Below, in pieces: positions 25,275 to 33,913 of a stretch of 47,237 bases of DNA. The position numbers and the translations under genes are program-made. The stretch comes from JAVXTH01 sp036641395 (GTDB lineage Bacteria; Bacillota_I; Bacilli_A; Erysipelotrichales; Erysipelotrichaceae): positions 1 to 47,237 of the forward strand of contig JAVWEY010000006.1 in NCBI GenBank assembly GCA_036641395.1, given 5' to 3'. Under the pieces are notes generated by a model. That model was not told the DNA's origin and did not search any database. It was given only the letters and a program-made list of their open reading frames with translations. Each line of letters opens with the position of its first letter. Positions within the stretch are counted from its first letter, which is position 1.

Positions 25275-27773
25275 TTATATATCAAAATTCATTTCTTCAA
25301 ATGTAATCTCATGCTTTTTTTCAACTGGAGCTTCTTTAAATAAAATAGACTTAATCCCTTTTAAGATATAAGTATCCTTATCCAATTTTAAAGGAGCTTG
25401 GAACGTTGACTCTTTATTCATTAACGCAATATCTTTTATCTTTATAACTTCTTCCTCACCATCTAGTAAAATGATTTCATCGTTTAAATCTCCGACTAAA
25501 ATAGTTTTTAAAACATAAGGATTACTCTTAACTCGCTTACAAATTAAATTACCCTTTGTAGCACGATTATTTAATACAATATCAGACAGTTTAATTCGTT
25601 TCATCGCAAATTGATCACTAATTGCAACTAAGAAATTTGCATCTCCATGATATATCGCAGCACTAGCTATTTCATCATCCATTAAACTCATGGCCTTGAC
25701 ACCCTTAGATTTAACTCCTACTTGAGGTATTAAAGAAACCGGATAACGACTCATATAACCATTTTTACTTGCTAACAATACCTCATCTGTGGCATCACAC
25801 AAGTAAGCACCAACCAATTCATCACCATCATTTAAATTCATTGCGCACATCGTTTTATTGTTACGTGACACGTTAAATTCACTTATTAAGGTTTTCTTAA
25901 TCAGTCCTTTTTTACTAACAGTGACAATAAATCCATAAGTGTCAAAATTTGATAAAATAAAGCCATCTACAATCTTTTCATCACCATTCATTTTCACAAC
26001 ACCATTTAAATGTGATCCTACATCTTTCCACTTTGCTTCATCAAGTTCATAAACTGAAGTAAATCCATAAGTTCCAAGCGTTGTAAAGAACAATAGATGA
26101 TCTAATGTATTAACTTCACGATAACCAAGTAATTGATCGCCTTCTTTTGACGCTGTTTTTAAATGTTCACTCGCTAAGTAAGAACGCATCGATACTCGTT
26201 TTGTATAACCATCTTTTGATAATGTTAGCATCACTTGTTCACTGTTAATCATTGCCATTTTATCAATTACGATTTCTTCAATGTTTGCTTCAATACTAGT
26301 TAATCGTGGAGTTGGAAATTCATTTTTAACTTCCTTTAATTCATCAATCATAACTTTGTTTAACATTTTAGGGTTATCTAAAATATCATTTAAATTTTCA
26401 ATATCTGCAATCAATTGTGTATGTTCTTCTCTTAATTGCGTAATATCCGTAGAAGATAAGCGATATAAACGCATTGTTACAATTGCTTCTGCTTGTTCAT
26501 CACTAAAATTGAAAGCATCAATGATTCTATGTTTAGAATCTGCTTTATCTTTTGATGCCCGAATTAAGGCAATAATTTCATCTAATACACTAATTGCTTT
26601 AATCAGACCTTCTAAAATATGACAACGCATTTCTTTTTTGTCTAATAAATAATGAGAACGCTTCTCAATCACTTCTTGACGATGTGCTATAAATGCATCT
26701 AACATTGCACTTAAACTCATTTGAACCGGTCGTTTATTTACAATCGCAATCACATTATAGTTATAAGAAACTTGTAAATCCGTATTTTTATATAAATAAT
26801 TTAAAATTAAATTCGCATCACAGTCTTTTTTAATATCAATGGCTACTCTTAATCCATTACGATCTGATTCATCTCTTACATCAATTATTCCGTCAATTAA
26901 CTTATTTAAACGAATATCATCAATTTTACGTACCATATTACATTTAATAACTTCATAAGGTATCTCTTTCACAATAATTTGTTGATTTGTTTTAGTCGTA
27001 ACAATTTCAACCTTTGAGCGAATAATAATTTTACCTTTACCACTGCGAAAAGCATCCTTTATTCCTTCAATTCCTTGGACGATTCCTCCAGTTGGAAAAT
27101 CTGGTCCTTGGATGTATTCCATTAAATCTTCTAAGTCACAATCCGGAAATTGAATTCTAAATATCGCAGCTTCAATAACTTCATTTAAATTATGAGGAGG
27201 AATATTGGTTGCATAACCCGCCGCAATACCAGTGATTCCATTTACTAACAAATTTGGATAACGAGCAGGTAGAACCGTTGGTTCTTCTTGTGTATCATCA
27301 AAATTCGGTGCCCATAATACCGTGTCCTTTTCAATATCCGCTAATAAGTAGTCTGCAATATGAGCAAGTCTTGCTTCAGTATAACGCATTGCAGCAGCTG
27401 GATCATCATCAATTGAACCATTGTTTCCTTGCATATCAATTTGTGGTGTTCGAATCTTCCAGTTTTGAGACATTCTTACCATTGCTTCATAAACAGAGGA
27501 ATCACCATGAGGATGATAATTACCAATAACGAGTCCGACTGTTTTAGCTGATTTACGATAACCACGATCCGATAAATTACCATCTTCAAACATCGCATAT
27601 AAAATACGTCTTTGAACCGGTTTTAATCCATCTCGTGCATCAGGAAGAGCACGTTCTTGAATGATATATTTCGCATAACGACCAAATCGATCTCCCATTA
27701 AATCTTCAAGTGGAGTAACAATGATATGTTGATGTGGAATAATTAAATCTTTTGTTTCTTTACTTGATTTCAT
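25275..27773 (-). CDS. parC: DNA topoisomerase IV subunit A
   Basis: Decatenates daughter chromosomes together with ParE; 832 residues. The N-terminal breakage-reunion domain has ERALPDARDGLKPVQRRIL, the quinolone-determining segment YHPHGDSSVYEAMVR and the catalytic Tyr131 in AAMRYTEARL. The positions equivalent to E. coli Ser80 and Glu84 are Ser92 and Glu96, the drug-sensitive residues. The C-terminal half is the DNA-wrapping beta-pinwheel. It overlaps the parE stop by 4 nt (ATGA). Confidence 0.96.
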   Translation of the reverse strand: MKSSKETKDLIIPHQHIIVTPLEDLMGDRFGRYAKYIIQERALPDARDGLKPVQRRILYAMFEDGNLSDRGYRKSAKTVGLVIGNYHPHGDSSVYEAMVRMSQNWKIRTPQIDMQGNNGSIDDDPAAAMRYTEARLAHIADYLLADIEKDTVLWAPNFDDTQEEPTVLPARYPNLLVNGITGIAAGYATNIPPHNLNEVIEAAIFRIQFPDCDLEDLMEYIQGPDFPTGGIVQGIEGIKDAFRSGKGKIIIRSKVEIVTTKTNQQIIVKEIPYEVIKCNMVRKIDDIRLNKLIDGIIDVRDESDRNGLRVAIDIKKDCDANLILNYLYKNTDLQVSYNYNVIAIVNKRPVQMSLSAMLDAFIAHRQEVIEKRSHYLLDKKEMRCHILEGLIKAISVLDEIIALIRASKDKADSKHRIIDAFNFSDEQAEAIVTMRLYRLSSTDITQLREEHTQLIADIENLNDILDNPKMLNKVMIDELKEVKNEFPTPRLTSIEANIEEIVIDKMAMINSEQVMLTLSKDGYTKRVSMRSYLASEHLKTASKEGDQLLGYREVNTLDHLLFFTTLGTYGFTSVYELDEAKWKDVGSHLNGVVKMNGDEKIVDGFILSNFDTYGFIVTVSKKGLIKKTLISEFNVSRNNKTMCAMNLNDGDELVGAYLCDATDEVLLASKNGYMSRYPVSLIPQVGVKSKGVKAMSLMDDEIASAAIYHGDANFLVAISDQFAMKRIKLSDIVLNNRATKGNLICKRVKSNPYVLKTILVGDLNDEIILLDGEEEVIKIKDIALMNKESTFQAPLKLDKDTYILKGIKSILFKEAPVEKKHEITFEEMNFDI

Positions 27774-29704
27774 ACCTTACTACCCCCTAACTGATAATTA
27801 TCTTCAAGTGTAAAGGACACATTATCTTGAATCCAGTCACGACGAAGGTCAGCTTTATCTCCCATTAAAACGGTTACTTTACGATCAGCAAGCATTGCAT
27901 CTTCAATTGAAACTTGAATTAGAGTTCTTGTTTCAGGACACATTGTTGTATCCCATAATTGATCTGCATTCATTTCACCTAGACCTTTATAACGTTGTAG
28001 AGTAAAACCTTTAGTAAATGTTTTACGAAGTTCATCTAATTCTTCATCTGTCCAAGCGTATTGAATTTCTTTTCCCTTGGATAATTTATATAAAGGAGGT
28101 AATGCGATATAAACCATTCCGCTATCAATTAAATCCCGCATATTGCGATAAAAGAAAGTTAATAATAAAATTTGAATGTGAGCTCCATCCGTATCGGCAT
28201 CGGTCATAATAACAACCTTATGATAATTAGAATCTTCTGCTGAAAAAGAAGGCCCAACACCTGCTCCTAATGCATGGATAATTGTATTTAATTCTTCGTT
28301 CTTTTCAATACTAGCACTGCTAGCTTTTTCCGTATTTAATACTTTACCTCTGAGTGGTAATATAGCTTGATAGCGAGAATCTCTACCTTGTTTCGCACTA
28401 CCACCGGCTGAATCACCCTCGACTAAGTACAGTTCCTTTTTACGTGCATCTTTTGATTGGGCACTAGCAAGTTTCCCTGATAAAATCTTTTCGCTTTTAC
28501 CTTTTGTTTTCCCTTTTCTAGCATCTTCACGAGCATGCCTTGCTGCTTCGCGTGCAAGTGAAGCACGTGACATTTTCTTAATTAAGGTTGTTGCCAATTC
28601 TTTATTCTCTTCTAAGAAATAATTCAACTTTTCACTTACAATATTTTCAACTGCGGTTTTGGCCTCACTTGTACCTAACTTCCCTTTTGTTTGACCTTCA
28701 AACTGCAATAGATTTTCAGGGATACCTAAAGATAAAATCATTGTTAGTCCTTCACGAACGTCGCTACCTTCAAAGTTTTTATCTTTATCTTTTAATAAAG
28801 AATTTCGTCGAGCATAATCATTAAAAACTTTAGTGAATGCGCTTCTTGCTCCTACCTCATGTGAGCCTCCATCTTTTGTTCTTACAATATTAACAAAAGA
28901 AAACATATTTTCTTGATATTCATCGGTATATTGAAAAGCACAATCAACTTTAATATCTAGATAATTCCCAGTAAATGAAACTGGTTTATGAAATGTTTGT
29001 TTTCCTTCATGTAGATACTCAATAAAGGCTTCTAAACCATTTTCGTAACAATATGTTTCTTCCTTTTCTTTATCTTTACGCTCATCCTTAACAATTAAAG
29101 TTAATCCTTTTAATAAGAAAGCATCTTCTTGAGCTCGTTCAGCAATCGAAGAAAAAGAAAAATTAGTTGATGAGAAAATTCGATCGTCTGGCATAAAACG
29201 AACTTTACTACCGGTTTTATTTGTTTTCCCAATCGTTTCTAGTTTTCCAACCTTTTTACCACCGTCTTCAAACAACATTCGATACATTTTACCGCCCGTA
29301 CAAGAAGTGACTTCAACCCATCTAGATAATGCGTTAACAACACTGGCACCTACTCCATGTAGGCCTCCACTGGTTTTATAGCCGCCTTCCGTAGAAAATT
29401 TTCCACCTGCGTGAAGCACCGTAAAGATTACTTCTAAAGTAGAAACACCACTTGCATGTTTTTCAACTGGCATTCCACGTCCTTCATCTTCAACACACAA
29501 TACGCCATCCTTTTCGATGGTAATTTTTATTATATTCCCATGATTATTTAATACTTCATCAATTGAATTATCGACAACTTCCCATACTAAATGATGAAGC
29601 CCTTTTGAATCAGTACTACCAATATACATACCTGGTCGTTTACGTACTGCTTCTAATCCATCTAGGATTTGAATACTACTGGCATCATATGCTTTTTCCG
29701 CCAT
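27770..29704 (-). CDS. parE: DNA topoisomerase IV subunit B
   Basis: ATPase subunit of topoisomerase IV; 644 residues. GHKL ATP site (EVVDNSIDE, EDEGRGMPV, GLHGVGASVVNALS), then the transducer domain and the TOPRIM region (LVEGDSAGGSAKQGRD, MTDADTDGAHIQ). Divergence from plsY and the absence of gyrase-type neighbours favour ParE over GyrB. Promoter at 29743-29772. Confidence 0.95.
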   Translation of the reverse strand: MAEKAYDASSIQILDGLEAVRKRPGMYIGSTDSKGLHHLVWEVVDNSIDEVLNNHGNIIKITIEKDGVLCVEDEGRGMPVEKHASGVSTLEVIFTVLHAGGKFSTEGGYKTSGGLHGVGASVVNALSRWVEVTSCTGGKMYRMLFEDGGKKVGKLETIGKTNKTGSKVRFMPDDRIFSSTNFSFSSIAERAQEDAFLLKGLTLIVKDERKDKEKEETYCYENGLEAFIEYLHEGKQTFHKPVSFTGNYLDIKVDCAFQYTDEYQENMFSFVNIVRTKDGGSHEVGARSAFTKVFNDYARRNSLLKDKDKNFEGSDVREGLTMILSLGIPENLLQFEGQTKGKLGTSEAKTAVENIVSEKLNYFLEENKELATTLIKKMSRASLAREAARHAREDARKGKTKGKSEKILSGKLASAQSKDARKKELYLVEGDSAGGSAKQGRDSRYQAILPLRGKVLNTEKASSASIEKNEELNTIIHALGAGVGPSFSAEDSNYHKVVIMTDADTDGAHIQILLLTFFYRNMRDLIDSGMVYIALPPLYKLSKGKEIQYAWTDEELDELRKTFTKGFTLQRYKGLGEMNADQLWDTTMCPETRTLIQVSIEDAMLADRKVTVLMGDKADLRRDWIQDNVSFTLEDNYQLGGSKV

Positions 29705-29742
29705 TCAACACACCTCACTTGTTTTACTTCAATACTTACAGT

Positions 29743-29772
29743 ATATTAACATATTTTTGATTGTTATTTCAA
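29743..29772 (-). promoter_or_regulatory. Promoter of parE-parC
   Basis: The -35 box TTGAAA (29767-29772), 18 nt, and the -10 box TAATAT (29743-29748, preceded by TGT) are on the minus strand. The -35 overlaps the left arm of an inverted repeat at 29771. Confidence 0.65.
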
Positions 29773-29810
29773 CGAAAAGAAAAGAAGCTTACAAAAAATC
29801 TTTTTTCGTT
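29771..29810. repeat. Inverted repeat between parE and plsY promoters
   Basis: AACGAAAA (29771-29778) and its complement TTTTCGTT (29803-29810) face each other across 24 nt. One arm touches the parE -35 box and the other falls where the plsY -35 would lie, so it could be an operator for both genes. Confidence 0.45.
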
Positions 29811-29823
29811 ACCTAAAACATGT

Positions 29824-29829
29824 TAAAAT
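29824..29829 (+). promoter_or_regulatory. Extended -10 promoter of plsY
   Basis: The plus strand reads ATGTTAAAAT, a TGn-extended -10 (TAAAAT) 22 nt before the plsY ATG. Confidence 0.5.
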
Positions 29830-29851
29830 ATAAGAGTTGAGGTGAACACTT

Positions 29852-30457
29852 ATGAATATCTATTTATTATACGCAATATCAATTGGATACCTACTTGGAT
29901 CCATCCCATTTGCACTCGTAATTGGCAAGGTTTTTTATCATACTGATATTAGAAAATTTGGTAGTGGCAACTTGGGTGGAACTAATGCAGGTCGCGTTCT
30001 TGGTAAAGGCGCAGGTATTTCCGTTATTGCTTTAGATATTTTAAAAGTAGTATTAGCCGTATATCTAGTTTCTTTATTTGATAAACCGGCTTCTATTTGG
30101 GCTGGATTTGCTGCAGCCTTTGGTCATTGTTATCCTATTTTTGCTAATTTCAAAGGCGGTAAAGCTGCCGCTACGATGTTTGGTTTCTTATTATCAACAG
30201 CAATTTTCACCTTTCAAAATGCATGGTATGTATTTGTTCCATTTATTTTCTTTATTATTACTTTAAAATTATCAAAAATGGTTTCATTATCCAGTATGTG
30301 TGCCGCTATTACTTCTAGTATTTTTATTACCATAATGCAAGGTAATATTCAAATTATTATCGCTTCCTATTTACTAACAATTTTAGTCATTTATCGTCAT
30401 CGTGAAAATATAAAACGAATCAAAGATGGTAGTGAAAGTAAAATATCATGGATGTAA
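29852..30457 (+). CDS. plsY: Acyl-phosphate glycerol-3-phosphate acyltransferase PlsY
   Basis: Membrane enzyme that makes lysophosphatidic acid, the first step of phospholipid synthesis; 201 residues with five helices. Three conserved loops are present: GSIPFALVIGK, GSGNLGGTNAGRVLGK and NFKGGKAAATMFG (phosphate-binding glycine-rich loop). GAGGTG precedes the ATG. It diverges from parE, as in many Firmicutes. Its last ten bases overlap the next gene. Confidence 0.96.
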   Translation: MNIYLLYAISIGYLLGSIPFALVIGKVFYHTDIRKFGSGNLGGTNAGRVLGKGAGISVIALDILKVVLAVYLVSLFDKPASIWAGFAAAFGHCYPIFANFKGGKAAATMFGFLLSTAIFTFQNAWYVFVPFIFFIITLKLSKMVSLSSMCAAITSSIFITIMQGNIQIIIASYLLTILVIYRHRENIKRIKDGSESKISWM

Positions 30458-31083
30458 AGCATAAAACGATGCGTAACCTACGCATCTGCTTTTTTATTGG
30501 AGGTTTATCCCTAATTTCTTTTGGAATAACACTCTCAATTCTTTCTAATTTTGGAGTTGGTGCTTGGGATACTGTAACGATTGGACTAAAAAAACATTTT
30601 GGTTTAACAATTGGTATTTGGATGAATATATGTGCAATTGGTTTTATCTTTTTAGGTGGTTTATTAAATAAAAAACGGCCAAAATTTGAATGTTTTATCA
30701 CTTCTTTAATCGTTGGTATCGGTGTTGATTTTTGGATGAACATCTTACATAATCTATCGATTAATTCGATCTATCTATCTTTATTTATTTTTCTTATTTC
30801 GATTATAATTATATCAATTGGAGCAGGTATTTACTTGGTAAGTGACTTACCACCCAACCCGATTGATTACTTTATGATGAGTATTACTACTCGATTTAAA
30901 GTTAATATTACAGTTGCGAAGATTCTTACAGAAAGTCTTGGTTTGCTCCTTGGTTTTATTGCAGGAGGACCAATTGGTATTGGAACTTTTATAATGATTG
31001 TATGCTTTGGTCCGTGTATTGAAATTGCTTATCACCAATTCCATCATTTATTTCGAGTGTTAGAAGCAAAAATAATGATTTAA
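30448..31083 (+). CDS. YczE/YitT-like membrane protein
   Basis: 211 residues with about five hydrophobic segments. The segments FGITLSILSNFGVGAWDTVTIGL, GVDFWMNILH and LPPNPIDYFMMSITTRFK match the YczE/YyaS group of uncharacterised membrane proteins. It overlaps the plsY stop by 10 nt, so it is likely translationally coupled to it. No transport substrate can be assigned. A later in-frame ATG at 30469 is a possible alternative start. Confidence 0.7.
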   Translation: MDVKHKTMRNLRICFFIGGLSLISFGITLSILSNFGVGAWDTVTIGLKKHFGLTIGIWMNICAIGFIFLGGLLNKKRPKFECFITSLIVGIGVDFWMNILHNLSINSIYLSLFIFLISIIIISIGAGIYLVSDLPPNPIDYFMMSITTRFKVNITVAKILTESLGLLLGFIAGGPIGIGTFIMIVCFGPCIEIAYHQFHHLFRVLEAKIMI

Positions 31084-31151
31084 ATAAAGAAATAAATGCC
31101 CTCTTTTGGTAATAATACAATTTTGTAAGGTAATATTCTAACAATAACTGA

Positions 31152-31157
31152 TATAAT
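31152..31157 (+). promoter_or_regulatory. Extended -10 promoter of the P-type ATPase
   Basis: The plus strand reads ACTGATATAAT, a TGn-extended -10, 26 nt before the ATPase start codon. Confidence 0.55.
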
Positions 31158-31183
31158 AAGACCATACATAAAAGGATGATATT

Positions 31184-33526
31184 ATGAGTGATAACAACAA
31201 GCAAAGATTTATTTGTGATATCAAAGAAGGTTTAAATGATGATCAAATAAAGTTTAGAATTGAAAATGGTGATACAAATATTCAAGATAATCACACAACT
31301 AAATCTTACGATAAAATAATTAAAGATAATCTTTTTACTTTGTTTAACTTAATTAATATTATCTTAGCAGGTTTAGTTTTATTTGTTGGTTCTTATAAAA
31401 ACTTATTATTTTTAGGTGTTATTTTTTCCAATATTATAATCGGTATTTACCAAGAAATAAGAGCAAAGAAAACACTAGATAAATTATCTTTAATCAATGC
31501 AACGATGATATCCGTTATTCGAAATCATCAACTAAAGAAAATCCATATTGATGAATTAGTATTAGATGATATTATGAAACTAACTAGTGGAAATCAAATT
31601 TGTGCAGACTCAATTATTTTGGAAGGTGTTTTAGAAGTAAATGAATCACTTATTACAGGTGAGAGTAATACGATTGTCAAACATCCTGGTGATTCCCTAT
31701 ATTCCGGTAGTTTTGTTGTTTCAGGCAATTGTTATGTACGAACCGAACATGTAGGTAAAGATAATTATGCTTATAAAATAATGAGTGATGCAAAAGTCTT
31801 AAAGAAGCATAAATCACAACTTCGAGATTCTATTAATTATATCTTAAAGGTTGTCGGGTTTATTATTATTCCAGTTGGTTTATCACTCTTTTTTAAACAA
31901 TTTTACATCTTACACTTCCCTCTTGATGAAGCGATAATTGCAACCGTTGCTGCTTTATTAGGGATGATACCAGAAGGTCTTGTCTTATTAACAAGTGTTG
32001 CGCTGGCAGTTGGTTCCATCAATCTTGCAAAGCATAAAACTTTAGTTCAAGAGCTTTATTGCATTGAAACCTTAGCCCGTGTTGATGTTCTTTGTTTAGA
32101 TAAAACAGGAACACTTACTAAAGGTGAAATGCAATTAGAAAAGATTGTCGCAATACAAGAGGATATTAATTTAAATGAAATCATCGGTAACTTATGTTTC
32201 TATTTAAAAGATGATAATTCTACCTTACATGCGATTCGTGAACATGTTGGAACAAGTAGTAATTTCCATATGTTAGAAACATTGGCCTTCTCTAGTGCTC
32301 GAAAAGTATCTGGAGTAAGTTTTAAAGAAGGTACCTATATCTTTGGTGCTTTTGAATTTATGGGAATTAAAAATGAATCTATTCAAAAACAAATTGAAAC
32401 TTATTCAAAAGATGGAAATCGTGTTTTAAGTCTTGCTTTTAGTAAGAAACTAATTAATAATCAAATCATTCCGGATGATTTAGAAGTTATTGCTTTATTA
32501 TTATTATCCGATCCAATTCGTAAAGAAGCAAAACCTACCTTAGATTATTTTAGAGAACAAGGTGTTGATATTAAAATAATCTCAGGTGATAATCCATTAA
32601 CGGTTCAAGCAATTGCCACAAAAGCAGGCGTTATAAATGCACAAGCAATTGATGCAACAACTCTTAATGATGAAACAATCGAAGAAGCGATGATCAAATA
32701 TAATGTATTTGGTCGTGTTACACCCCAACAAAAGAAACAAATGGTACAAATATTAAAAAAACTAGGTCATATCGTTGCGATGAGTGGTGATGGAGTTAAT
32801 GATGTTCCGGCTCTTAAAGAAAGTGATTGTAGTATCGCAATGGCGAATGGTAGTGAAGCCACTAAGAATGTTTCTAACTTGGTTTTATTAGATTCAAATT
32901 TTGCTAGTTTACCTTTTATAGTTTATGAGGGGCGACGCGTCATTAATAATATTCAAAGAGCTGCTTCTCTCTTCTTAGTTAAGACAACTTTCTCAACCAT
33001 TTTAGCAATCTTAACTCTGTTCTTACCGACTAGATATCCGTTTATGCCAATTCAATTAACTCTAATATCTTCTTTGACCATTGGTATTCCATCCTTCTTC
33101 TTAGCGCTTGAGCCTAACCGTAATCGTGTTAAAGGTAACTTTATCACAAATGTACTTGGACGTGCACTACCAGGTGCTATGTGTGTTATCCTATCGATTA
33201 TCTTCTTAAATATTGTCGCATATGTATTTAATATCGATGAAGCGGTTAAATCAACGATGATTGTCTTAATGACTGGAGCAAGTGGGTTATGTGTCTTATA
33301 TCAAGTAAGTATTCCCTTCACAAAGCAAAGAGCACTTATCTTTATAAGTATGACAAGCCTCTTTATCTTGTCTGTAATCTTGTTTAAAAAGCTTTTCTCA
33401 CTAACCAATTTAAGTATATTAAATACTGCTATTACAATAGCAGGTATCGTATGCGTACCCTTATTTATGTCACTCTTCACCAATTTATCGAATGTATTCT
33501 TATTGAAACATGAAAAAAATTTATAA
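31184..33526 (+). CDS. P-type cation ATPase, CtpE/Exp7-like
   Basis: 780-residue ion pump. The actuator TGES, the phosphorylation motif CLDKTGTLT, and GDGVNDVPALKESD in the P domain are complete, so it should be active. The M4 segment MIPEGLVLLTSVALAVG and the overall length resemble the CtpE (Mycobacterium) and Exp7 (Streptococcus) group rather than heavy-metal pumps: there is no N-terminal metal-binding domain and no CPC motif. CtpE has been linked to calcium uptake, which is a guess for this protein. AAAAGGATG precedes the ATG. The gene ends at a bidirectional terminator. Confidence 0.85.
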   Translation: MSDNNKQRFICDIKEGLNDDQIKFRIENGDTNIQDNHTTKSYDKIIKDNLFTLFNLINIILAGLVLFVGSYKNLLFLGVIFSNIIIGIYQEIRAKKTLDKLSLINATMISVIRNHQLKKIHIDELVLDDIMKLTSGNQICADSIILEGVLEVNESLITGESNTIVKHPGDSLYSGSFVVSGNCYVRTEHVGKDNYAYKIMSDAKVLKKHKSQLRDSINYILKVVGFIIIPVGLSLFFKQFYILHFPLDEAIIATVAALLGMIPEGLVLLTSVALAVGSINLAKHKTLVQELYCIETLARVDVLCLDKTGTLTKGEMQLEKIVAIQEDINLNEIIGNLCFYLKDDNSTLHAIREHVGTSSNFHMLETLAFSSARKVSGVSFKEGTYIFGAFEFMGIKNESIQKQIETYSKDGNRVLSLAFSKKLINNQIIPDDLEVIALLLLSDPIRKEAKPTLDYFREQGVDIKIISGDNPLTVQAIATKAGVINAQAIDATTLNDETIEEAMIKYNVFGRVTPQQKKQMVQILKKLGHIVAMSGDGVNDVPALKESDCSIAMANGSEATKNVSNLVLLDSNFASLPFIVYEGRRVINNIQRAASLFLVKTTFSTILAILTLFLPTRYPFMPIQLTLISSLTIGIPSFFLALEPNRNRVKGNFITNVLGRALPGAMCVILSIIFLNIVAYVFNIDEAVKSTMIVLMTGASGLCVLYQVSIPFTKQRALIFISMTSLFILSVILFKKLFSLTNLSILNTAITIAGIVCVPLFMSLFTNLSNVFLLKHEKNL

Positions 33527-33564
33527 AAAAGAGCGTAAGTAATTTTAGATGCCTACGCTCTTTT
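33527..33564. terminator. Bidirectional terminator between the ATPase and rbfA
   Basis: AAAAGAGCGTA (33527-33537) pairs with TACGCTCTTTT (33554-33564) around a 16-nt loop, with A/T runs on both sides. It serves both convergent transcripts. Confidence 0.85.
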
Positions 33565-33567
33565 CAT

Positions 33568-33909
33568 TTAGTCTTTTTGGATTTTTCTTATAATTGCGTC
33601 AATTTTATTTCCTTTATCTAAAGAAACATCAATTTTAAATTTAAGATCAGGTACTTTACGAATTGTCATTCGTTTCGCTAGTTCACTACGGATATAACCT
33701 TTTCCTCTTTCTAATGCCTTCATTCCCGCTTCACTACGAGCTTGTTGACCTAAGAAAGATACATAGATTGTCGCAAGTGATAAATCACCAGTAACACTAA
33801 CATCTGTAATTGTGATAAAACCAATTTTAGGATCTTTTAAAGAAAATTGAATAATTTCAGAAACATTCTTTTGAATGATTCCTTCTATTTTATCTTTTTT
33901 CATTGTCAT
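33568..33909 (-). CDS. rbfA: Ribosome-binding factor A
   Basis: 113-residue KH-fold protein needed for 16S 5'-end maturation of the 30S subunit. The segments ISEIIQF-like (VSEIIQFSLKDPKIGFITITDV) and ALERGKGYIRSELAKRMTIRKVPDLKF are typical. It is the last gene of the nusA-infB operon, 4 nt after infB. The ATG at 33903 is an alternative start two codons in. Confidence 0.94.
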   Translation of the reverse strand: MTMKKDKIEGIIQKNVSEIIQFSLKDPKIGFITITDVSVTGDLSLATIYVSFLGQQARSEAGMKALERGKGYIRSELAKRMTIRKVPDLKFKIDVSLDKGNKIDAIIRKIQKD

Positions 33910-33913
33910 AAGA

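Noticed and set aside
27770..29704. parE as gyrB, and parC as gyrA
   Set aside because: The pair is divergent from plsY, as ParEC is in Firmicutes, and there is no dnaA/recF-type context. A GyrA-box was not recognised in the C-terminal part.
31184..33526. Heavy-metal (CopA/ZntA) P-type ATPase
   Set aside because: No N-terminal metal-binding domain and no CPC-type motif; the M4 segment is PEGL as in calcium-type pumps.
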